The notes under the pieces were generated by a model that saw only the letters and a list, made by a program, of their open reading frames with translations, was not told where the DNA came from and did not search any database. A DNA stretch of 49,682 nt from Pelomonas sp046294815 (lineage in GTDB: Bacteria > Pseudomonadota > Gammaproteobacteria > Burkholderiales > Burkholderiaceae_C). Shown one piece after another: positions 17,234 to 23,709 of the stretch. The position numbers and the translations under genes are program-made. The stretch is from positions 1 through 49,682 of the forward strand of contig JBKBOJ010000011.1 of assembly GCA_046294815.1 (NCBI GenBank), given 5' to 3'. Every line of letters starts with the position of its first letter. The first letter of the stretch is position 1.

Positions 17234-19210
17234 TCAAGTGCCCAGCAAGGCCGCGCGCACATGCGGCAGCAAATCCTCCAGCAAGCGCTCCTTGCGCAGC
17301 ACGCTGCGCACGCCCAACGCGGCAGCCTGTTCCATCAGGGAGTCGCTGACATAGCCAGAGCTGATCAGCACCGGCAGCTGCGGATGGTGCTGGCGCACGG
17401 CACGCGTGAGCGCCACACCATCGCCGTCGGGCATGTTGAGGTCGGTCACCAGCAGCGCGACCTGCTCGGCCTTGGTCGCCAGGGTCGCAAGCAGGTCCAT
17501 CGCCTCGCGGGCGCTGGCGCAGAGCTGCGCGCGGTAGCCAGCCCGCTCGAGCAGGGCCTGCACGGTCAGCCGCATCACCTCGTCGTCGTCGACGTAGACG
17601 ACCAGCGGCCGGCCGGGGGGCGGGGCGAGCTCGTCCAGTGTCACCCAGTCGGACGCCGGCGCCTGCGCCGTGTCGCCCTTCCGGCAGGGCAGGTCCACGC
17701 GGAAGCAGGTGCCCCGGCCCGGGTGGCTGTCCACGTGGATCGCGCCGTGGTGGGCGAGCACGATGCCGTGCACGACCGACAGGCCCAGGCCGCTGCCCTG
17801 GCCGGCGGTCTTGGTCGTGAAGAAGGGCTCGAAGATGCGCGCCAGCGTGGCGGCGTCCATGCCGCTGCCGTTGTCGCGCACCGTCAGGCGCACATAGTCG
17901 CCGTCGGGCAGGCCGGGGCTCGGCGCCTGCAGGCGCACCCGGCGCAGCTCCACCTCCACGCGCCCGCCCGCAGGCGGCAGTGCCTGCATGGCATTGGTGC
18001 ATAGATTCATCAGCACCTGCTGCATCTGCGCCACGTCGGCGTCGACCCACAGAGGCGGCTCGTCGTGCTGGAGCACCAGCTCGACGCCGGGCGGGCGGCT
18101 GGCCTGCAGCAGACCCAGCGCCTGGCGCGCTTCGTCCACCAGGTCCACCGCTTGCAGCTCCAGCGCCTGACGCCGGCTGAAGGACAGGATCTGCTGCACC
18201 ATGTGGCGCGCACGGCGCCCGCTGCGGGCGATCAGGTCCAGTTGCACCAGCGCCGGATGGCCGGCCGGCAGCGTCTGCCGGGCCAGCATGACGTTGGCCA
18301 GCACGGCGCCCAGCACATGGTTGAAGTCGTGTGCGATGCCGCCCGCCATGGTGCCCAGCGCCTCCAGCTTCTGGGCCTCGCGCAGCCGCGCCTCCAACTG
18401 CTGGCGCTGCGCCTCGGCGGCCACGCGATCGCTGAGGTCCACGTCCACACAGAAGAGCTGCGCTTCGCCCGACGGGCTGCGCTGCATGGTGTGGCTGGAA
18501 AACACATGCACCGGTGAGCCGTCCTTGTGGCGCAGCACCAGCTCCTCGGCCGGCACGGACACGACGCCCGAGGCCAGCCACTGCTTGGTACCCTCGATGA
18601 CCTGATCGCGCATCTCGGCGGGGATGATGAGATCTTCTAGTTGCCGGCCCAGCGCCTCCTCACGGGTGTAGCCATAGAGCTGCTCGCTCGCGCCGTTCCA
18701 GAAGATGACGCGCCGCTGGCTGTCATAGCCTTGCACGGAGACGCGCTGCAGTCCTTCGACCAGCGCTTGAAAGCGCGTCTCGTTCTCGGCAATGGCTTGC
18801 TCGGCTTGGCGGACGGCCGTGATGTCCTGGCTCACGCCGTAGACCAGCGTCGGGCCGCCCGGGGTTTCCGTCACGGCCTGCACGCGCAGCCGCAGCCAGC
18901 GCGGCAGGTCCGTTGCGCCCTTGACGCGCAAGCTGCAGTCAACGCTGTCGCGGCCAGACAGGCAGGCGGCCAATGCGCGGCGCAGGCTCTGTTCGTCGGC
19001 GGGTTCGACATGGCGCAGCGCCGCCTCCCAGGGCATGCGGCCACCGACCTGATGCCCCAGCATCCTGGCAGCGTGGTCGCACAGCGTCAGCTGCATGTCC
19101 TGTGGGTTCAGGCGCCAGGTGCCCAGTTCCAGCATGCCGGTGGCCAGGCGCAACAGCTGTGCCGCTCCGGTCGGCGTGACGCCGCGCTCTGGTTCAGGAT
19201 GGTGGACCAT
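17234..19210 (-). CDS. PAS-PAS hybrid histidine kinase with C-terminal receiver
   Basis: 658-residue soluble kinase. PAS/PAC domains at about 25-135 and 145-265. The H-box GTMAGGIAHDFNHVLGA has phospho-acceptor His294 in an NtrB-like HDFN context; HDFNH replaces the more common HDFNN. HATPase: N-box NLCTNAMQAL (about 402-411), DNGSGM, FFTTK, GSGLGLSVV. Receiver: about 535-655 with acidic DDDE (541-544), phospho-acceptor Asp590 in TDLNMPDGDG, and Lys640. No transcription factor gene is next to it. It precedes ribF by 22 bases. Input signal unknown; the two PAS domains suggest a cytoplasmic redox or ligand cue (inference). Confidence 0.88.
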   Translation of the reverse strand: MVHHPEPERGVTPTGAAQLLRLATGMLELGTWRLNPQDMQLTLCDHAARMLGHQVGGRMPWEAALRHVEPADEQSLRRALAACLSGRDSVDCSLRVKGATDLPRWLRLRVQAVTETPGGPTLVYGVSQDITAVRQAEQAIAENETRFQALVEGLQRVSVQGYDSQRRVIFWNGASEQLYGYTREEALGRQLEDLIIPAEMRDQVIEGTKQWLASGVVSVPAEELVLRHKDGSPVHVFSSHTMQRSPSGEAQLFCVDVDLSDRVAAEAQRQQLEARLREAQKLEALGTMAGGIAHDFNHVLGAVLANVMLARQTLPAGHPALVQLDLIARSGRRARHMVQQILSFSRRQALELQAVDLVDEARQALGLLQASRPPGVELVLQHDEPPLWVDADVAQMQQVLMNLCTNAMQALPPAGGRVEVELRRVRLQAPSPGLPDGDYVRLTVRDNGSGMDAATLARIFEPFFTTKTAGQGSGLGLSVVHGIVLAHHGAIHVDSHPGRGTCFRVDLPCRKGDTAQAPASDWVTLDELAPPPGRPLVVYVDDDEVMRLTVQALLERAGYRAQLCASAREAMDLLATLATKAEQVALLVTDLNMPDGDGVALTRAVRQHHPQLPVLISSGYVSDSLMEQAAALGVRSVLRKERLLEDLLPHVRAALLGT

Positions 19211-19303
19211 CTGGATTCCCCCTAGCTCACAGCCTAGTCCATGCCATGCAGCAGCGCAGCCATGCCATGTCGCCCGCGTAGGGGATTCCGTGAAACCTGC
19301 CCA

Positions 19304-20032
19304 TCAGGGTGGCATGATGCTGCTGGTTTCCACCCAGCGCCACTGGCCGGGGGCCAGGTCGACGGGCATCTCCAGCGCGCCGAAGCGCGAGCGGTGTAGC
19401 GCCTCCACCCGGTTGCCCACTGCCGCGATCATTCGCTTGACCTGGTGGTACTTGCCTTCCAGCAGCGTCAGGCGCAGCAGTGTCTCGTCGACGATCTCGG
19501 CGGCATGTGCACAGGTGGTCTCGGGGGGGCGCCGGAACTTGCCTTCGGGCTCCCTCAGCTCAACGCCCTCCAGCAACTGCCGCACCGTCTCGGCTGTGAG
19601 CGGATGCCTGCAGCGGGCCTCGTACACCTTGGGGACATGGTGCTTTGGCGAGGTGAGCTTGTGGATGAGTGCGCCGTCATCCGTGAGCAGCAGCAGGCCG
19701 GTCGTGTCCTCGTCCAGGCGGCCGATGGGCTGGACGCCGCGTTGACGCAGCGGCGCCGGCAGCAGGCTCATCACGCTGGGATGGTGTCGGGGCTTTTGCG
19801 AGCACTCGTAGCCTGCCGGCTTGTGCAGCAGGATCAGCGCCTTGTCGGCGAACGGCCAATCCTGGCCGCTGACCGTGAAGCGCAGCCCATCGGTATCGAA
19901 CTCGGCCCCCGGGTCATCGACGACTTTGCCGTCGACCCGGACCTCGCCATGGGTGATCAGGCCGGCACACAGGCGCCGCGTGCCGAAGCCTTGGGAGAAG
20001 AGGATCTGGTCGAGTCGCAGGGGTTTGGACAT
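19304..20032 (-). CDS. rsuA: RsuA-family 16S rRNA pseudouridine synthase
   Basis: 242 residues, predicted to form a pseudouridine in 16S rRNA (position 516 in E. coli). N-terminal S4 RNA-binding domain (LDQILFSQGFGTRRLCAGLITHGEV is its conserved block, about 7-31), then LLHKPAGYECS and the catalytic GRLDEDTTGLLLLT with Asp107. The C-terminal LLEGKYHQVKRMIAAVGN is typical of the RsuA/RluB/E/F group. RsuA is favoured by length and by the ECS element; RluE or RluF remain possible. It follows the acyl-CoA dehydrogenase pair on the same strand. Confidence 0.85.
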   Translation of the reverse strand: MSKPLRLDQILFSQGFGTRRLCAGLITHGEVRVDGKVVDDPGAEFDTDGLRFTVSGQDWPFADKALILLHKPAGYECSQKPRHHPSVMSLLPAPLRQRGVQPIGRLDEDTTGLLLLTDDGALIHKLTSPKHHVPKVYEARCRHPLTAETVRQLLEGVELREPEGKFRRPPETTCAHAAEIVDETLLRLTLLEGKYHQVKRMIAAVGNRVEALHRSRFGALEMPVDLAPGQWRWVETSSIMPP

Positions 20033-20059
20033 GCACCGATTGTCGGTGCTGCCCGCAGC

Positions 20060-21187
20060 TCAGGCGAAGACCCCGGCCGTGTCCTGCATGCGCTGGCTGA
20101 CCTCGCCCAGGTGATGCAGCGTGTCCCCCCATTGCATCTCCATGACGGTCAGGCGCTTGAAATAGTGGCTGCCGGCGTACTCGTCGGTCACGCCGATGCC
20201 GCCGTGCATCTGCGTGCATTGCTGGCCGACGAAGCGCATGGACTGGCCCAACTGCACCTTGGCCTGCGACAGCGCGCGGCGGCGCACCGCAGGCGCGTCG
20301 CCCAGGCGCAGCGTCGCGTAGTAGCTCATGGAGCGGGCCAGTTCCAGCTGCATCTTGACGTCCGCCGTGTGGTGGCGCAGCGCCTGGAAGCTCGCGATGG
20401 GCACGCCGAACTGCTTGCGCGTGTTCAGGTAGTCGACCGTCATGTCGAGGTAGCGCTCCATGACGCCGACCGCTTCGGCCGCCTGCGCGGCGATGCCGAT
20501 GTCGGCGGCCAGCTCCAGCAGCGCCAGACCTTGCTCCGGGCCGGCGATGAGCTGGGCGGGCGTGCCGTCGAAATGGACTTCGGCGGCGCGCGAGCCGTCG
20601 TACAGCGAATAGGCGCGCGTGTGCACGCCCGGCGCCGAGCGTTCAACCAGGTAGAGCGCCACGCCTTTTGCCTCGTCGTCGGCGCCGTCGACGCGGGCCG
20701 CAACGATGTAGGCATCGGCCAGATCGCCCGCCGGCACCAGGCTCTTGACACCCGTTAGCCTGCCGTCCACGGCGCGCGTGGCCACCTGGTGCAGCCGGTA
20801 GCGCGACCGGGCTTCCTGGTGGGCCAGCACCACCAGCGCCTCGCCGCTGGCGATGCGCGGCAGCCAGGCGGCCTGCAGGGCGTCCGGCGCACGGGTGAGC
20901 AGGGCCGGCGCGATCAAGGCCCCCTGGGCCACCGGCTCCAGCACCAAGCCGCGGCCCAGTTCTTCCATGACCACCATGGCCTCGACGGCGCCAAAGCCCA
21001 GGCCGCCGTGGACCTCGGGCACGGTCAGCGCGGTCAGGCCCAGTCCCGCCAGGCTGTCCCAGTTGGCGCGGTCGAAGCCGCCGGCACGCGCGATCTGCAT
21101 GCGGTGCTCGAAGCGGTAGTCCTTGTCGATGAAACGGCGCACCGCGTCGCGCAGGGCTTGCTGGTCTTCGGTGAAATCGAAATCCAT
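20060..21187 (-). CDS. Acyl-CoA dehydrogenase, small-subunit type
   Basis: 375 residues, FAD-dependent alpha/beta-dehydrogenation of an acyl-CoA. Starts MDFDFTEDQQALRDAVRRFI; C-terminal block FVGQQCTQMHGGIGVTDEYAGSHYF is the conserved acyl-CoA dehydrogenase end. The ATG at 21187 is chosen over an upstream frame extending to 21343. It lies 14 bases after the larger partner gene. This pairing of a 375- and a 399-residue enzyme resembles the two-subunit pimeloyl-CoA-type dehydrogenases (PimC/PimD), which act as heteromers. The central region is less conserved than in the partner. Actual substrate is unknown. Confidence 0.82.
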   Translation of the reverse strand: MDFDFTEDQQALRDAVRRFIDKDYRFEHRMQIARAGGFDRANWDSLAGLGLTALTVPEVHGGLGFGAVEAMVVMEELGRGLVLEPVAQGALIAPALLTRAPDALQAAWLPRIASGEALVVLAHQEARSRYRLHQVATRAVDGRLTGVKSLVPAGDLADAYIVAARVDGADDEAKGVALYLVERSAPGVHTRAYSLYDGSRAAEVHFDGTPAQLIAGPEQGLALLELAADIGIAAQAAEAVGVMERYLDMTVDYLNTRKQFGVPIASFQALRHHTADVKMQLELARSMSYYATLRLGDAPAVRRRALSQAKVQLGQSMRFVGQQCTQMHGGIGVTDEYAGSHYFKRLTVMEMQWGDTLHHLGEVSQRMQDTAGVFA

Positions 21188-21201
21188 GGAATGTCTCCCA
21201 G

Positions 21202-22401
21202 TCAGCCGAGCACGGTCTGCGCGACGATGTTGCGCTGCACTTCGTTGGAGCCGCCGTAGATCGTGGTCTTGCGCATGTTCAGGTAGGTGCCCGTCAACGG
21301 GATGGCATGGGCTGCGCCGCCCAGCCAGGCGCCGCCCAGCCACTGGTCGCCCTGCCAGCCTGCCTCCATGGCCTCATGCACATGCGGCAGTGCCAGCGGG
21401 CCGCCGGCCAGCATCATCAGCTCCGTGTAGCGCTGCTGAAGCTCGCTGCCGCGGATCTTCAGCAGGCCCGCCACGTCCAGCGGCTGCTTGCCGCTGCGCT
21501 CGCCTGACAGCACGCGCAGCACCATCATCTCCAGCGCCACCACGTCCACCTCGCACAGCGCGATCTGGTCGCGAAAGCGTGCATCGTCCATCAAGCCCTC
21601 GGCCCGGGCGATGCGCTTGAGGCGCTCCAGTTCGCGCTTGGCGCGGTTGACGTCGGCAATGTTGGTGCGCTCGTGCGAGAGCAGGTGCTTGGCATAGGTC
21701 CAGCCCTTGTTCTCCTCGCCGATGAGGTTCTCCACCGGCACCTCGACGTTGTCGAACCAGACCTCGTTCACCTCGTGCTCGCCGTCGAGCATGATGATGG
21801 GCTTGACGGTCACACCAGGTGACTTCATGTCGATCAGCAGGAAGGAGATGCCGGTCTGCGGCTTGCCTTCGTTGGACGTGCGCACCAGGCAGAAGATCCA
21901 GTCACCGTATTGGCCCAGCGTGGTCCAGGTCTTTTGGCCGTTGACGATGTAGCGGTCGCCGCGGCGTTCGGCGCGGCATTTCAGCGAGGCCAGATCGGAG
22001 CCCGAGCCGGGCTCGCTGTAGCCTTGGCTCCACCAGACCTCGCCGCTCATGATGCCGGGCAGGAAGCGCTGTTGCTGCTCCGGCGTGCCGAAGGCCATGA
22101 TGACGGGTGCCACCATGACCGGGCCGAAGGGCACGATGCGCGGCGCACAGGCGAGGGCGCATTCCTCCTCGAACAGATGACGTTGCACCGCGTTCCAACC
22201 CGGGCCGCCGAACTGCTTGGGCCAGGCCCAGCCATGCCAGCCCTTCTTGCCGAGGATCTTGGCCCAGCGCTGCAGGTCGTCCTTGTTCAGGCGCAGTGCA
22301 TGGCGGACCTTGTGGGCGATGTCGGCAGGCAGGTTGGCGCGCACCCATTCGCGCACCTCGGTGCGGAAGGCCAACTCCGCCTCGGTGAAGTTCAGGTCCA
22401 T
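21202..22401 (-). CDS. Acyl-CoA dehydrogenase, large-subunit type
   Basis: 399 residues. MDLNFTEAELAFRTEVREW at the start; FAD/substrate-binding blocks WWSQGYSEPGSGSDLASLKC and VNGQKTWTTLGQYGDWIFCL; C-terminal YLNMRKTTIYGGSNEVQRNI. Together with the following gene it forms a likely heteromeric dehydrogenase for a CoA thioester, comparable to pimeloyl-CoA dehydrogenase pairs. No thiolase, CoA ligase or hydratase gene is adjacent, so the pathway is not indicated by context. No intrinsic terminator separates it from its partner. Its promoter should lie in 22402-22540. Confidence 0.85.
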   Translation of the reverse strand: MDLNFTEAELAFRTEVREWVRANLPADIAHKVRHALRLNKDDLQRWAKILGKKGWHGWAWPKQFGGPGWNAVQRHLFEEECALACAPRIVPFGPVMVAPVIMAFGTPEQQQRFLPGIMSGEVWWSQGYSEPGSGSDLASLKCRAERRGDRYIVNGQKTWTTLGQYGDWIFCLVRTSNEGKPQTGISFLLIDMKSPGVTVKPIIMLDGEHEVNEVWFDNVEVPVENLIGEENKGWTYAKHLLSHERTNIADVNRAKRELERLKRIARAEGLMDDARFRDQIALCEVDVVALEMMVLRVLSGERSGKQPLDVAGLLKIRGSELQQRYTELMMLAGGPLALPHVHEAMEAGWQGDQWLGGAWLGGAAHAIPLTGTYLNMRKTTIYGGSNEVQRNIVAQTVLG

Positions 22402-22542
22402 GTCTTGCTGTGTCTTGATGGGATGCGGGCGGTTTTAGCACGGTCGTTCGCATGCCCGCTGTCCGGCTCGGGACAGCGCAAGCAGAACCCTTGAACCTCG
22501 GAGCCCCTCGGGCCGGCCCAACTGCCGTTTGTAGGTCGAAAG

Positions 22543-22574
22543 CAAGAAAGGCACTCCGAAGAGTGCCTTTCTTG
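22543..22574 (-). terminator. Strong intrinsic terminator of the PEP-CTERM gene
   Basis: A perfect 14-bp stem, 22543-22556 pairing with 22561-22574 around a 4-base loop. Read on the minus strand the loop is TTCG, and the stem end (CTTTCTTG) runs into CTTTCG. It lies 18 bases beyond the stop codon of the PEP-CTERM gene and ends that transcript before the acyl-CoA dehydrogenase genes. It is near-symmetrical, but the plus strand has no gene to terminate here. Confidence 0.8.
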
Positions 22575-22592
22575 TCGCTGCAGTCGCCTTGA

Positions 22593-23558
22593 TCAGGCGG
22601 CTGTCTTGCCCTGGCGGCGCCGCAGGCCGGCCGCGCCCAGCAGCGCGACGCAGGTCAGCGCCAGCGTGGCGGGCTCAGGAACCCTGGAACTGCTGCCGCC
22701 GCATTGGCCGTTGGTCAGATTGGTCGCGCAGACGGTACCGGCGACGGCGAAGAGCTTGAAGTAGTCGTTGCCGTCGTTCAGCGTGCCGCGGGTCTCACGG
22801 CCCGAGGACTGCGTGAAGCCGCTGTTGTAGGCCGAGATCAACCACCAGCTGGAGGTCTTGCCACTGCTGTTCACCAGGTTGTAGGGGTTGGAGGTGTCCT
22901 TGACCATGTCGCCGTAGTTGCCGACCAGTTCCCAGCTGCCGCCCAGGCTGCCGAGGGCATTGGTCAGCGTGGGCGCCTGGCTGCCGATCCAGCGGAACAG
23001 CGAGATGTCAACCGTGGTCCCCATGCTGGTCGTGCCAGCCCCACAGCTGCCAGTGGTGGTCGTCAGCACACCGGTGGTGTTGTTGCGGCAGCCGATCTCT
23101 ACCGTGCTGCTCGTCGTCGCCGTGTAGCCCAGGCCGATGCTGGTCAGCACCGTGGATTCAGTGAAGCTCAGCAACACGGCTTCGGTGTTGCCGTTGTTGT
23201 CCAGCGCGTGGTACGGCGTGCCGGATTCGCCGCCGGTGTACATGCCCTGGCCATTGCCGGAGAAGTAGGCCAGCCCGTCGGGGCCGTTGCCGCCAGTGTT
23301 GGCCGGCGTCTTGATCCAGTTGCTGGACATGCTGGTGGCGTAGTAGCCGGACAGCGACACCGTCGTGTTGTTGATCTTGGCGCCCGACTCCGCGGTGGAG
23401 TCGCAGCTGGGCGTGCTGCTCAGGCTGCAATTCGTGTAATTGCCGATGCCGCTGACGCCAGCATTGTCGAAGGTCCAGACTGCATGGGCGCTGCTGCTCA
23501 GGCCGAGGCCAGTCAGCAGGGCGATGGCGGCCAGCCAGTTTGCGCGTTGAGTCTTCAT
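22593..23558 (-). CDS. PEP-CTERM sorting domain surface protein (exosortase substrate)
   Basis: 321 residues. Signal peptide about 1-26 (MKTQRANWLAAIALLTG...AHA), a Ser/Thr/Asn/Gly-rich central region, and a C-terminal PEP-CTERM signal at 293-321 (VPEPATLALTCVALLGAAG then LRRRQ). Such proteins are cleaved and handled by the exosortase/XrtA system and exported with the exopolysaccharide layer. The block YHALDNNGNTEAVLLSF resembles the exosortase-dependent XDP1-like proteins, but this is an impression only. Several cysteines occur in pairs (for example CSLSSTPSC and CRNNTTG...GSCG). It is transcribed from a sigma-54-type promoter at 23614-23630 and ends at a strong terminator, so it is monocistronic. 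Confidence 0.88.
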   Translation of the reverse strand: MKTQRANWLAAIALLTGLGLSSSAHAVWTFDNAGVSGIGNYTNCSLSSTPSCDSTAESGAKINNTTVSLSGYYATSMSSNWIKTPANTGGNGPDGLAYFSGNGQGMYTGGESGTPYHALDNNGNTEAVLLSFTESTVLTSIGLGYTATTSSTVEIGCRNNTTGVLTTTTGSCGAGTTSMGTTVDISLFRWIGSQAPTLTNALGSLGGSWELVGNYGDMVKDTSNPYNLVNSSGKTSSWWLISAYNSGFTQSSGRETRGTLNDGNDYFKLFAVAGTVCATNLTNGQCGGSSSRVPEPATLALTCVALLGAAGLRRRQGKTAA

Positions 23559-23613
23559 CGGGTTTCCTTCTTGGATTTCTGCAATTCGTCGAGAACAGCG
23601 ATATCGGATATTT

Positions 23614-23630
23614 AGCAAACTTGGTGCCAA
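23614..23630 (-). promoter_or_regulatory. Sigma-54 (-24/-12) promoter of the PEP-CTERM gene
   Basis: Minus strand reads TTGGCACCAAGTTTGCT, matching the RpoN consensus TGGCAC-N5-TTGC exactly, with GG and GC 10 bases apart as required. The transcript would start near 23603, about 45 bases before the ATG, which has a GAAGGAAA ribosome binding site. Known biology: PEP-CTERM genes in related bacteria are controlled by RpoN with the PrsK/PrsR two-component system. Confidence 0.85.
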
Positions 23631-23658
23631 GTGAAAAAACTCTTGGACATCAATGCCT

Positions 23659-23702
23659 TACGAACTGCTCGGCCTGCTTCTGGTGTGGATTGTAAGAACT
23701 GC
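23659..23702 (-). promoter_or_regulatory. Candidate enhancer-binding repeat upstream of the sigma-54 promoter
   Basis: Two near-identical 10-mers, minus strand GCAGTTCGTA (23659-23668) and GCAGTTCTTA (23693-23702), differ at one base and are 34 bases apart, start to start. They lie about 30-75 bases upstream of the -24 element, where a sigma-54 activator such as PrsR would be expected to bind. Binding is inferred. Confidence 0.4.
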
Positions 23703-23709
23703 CGACAGA

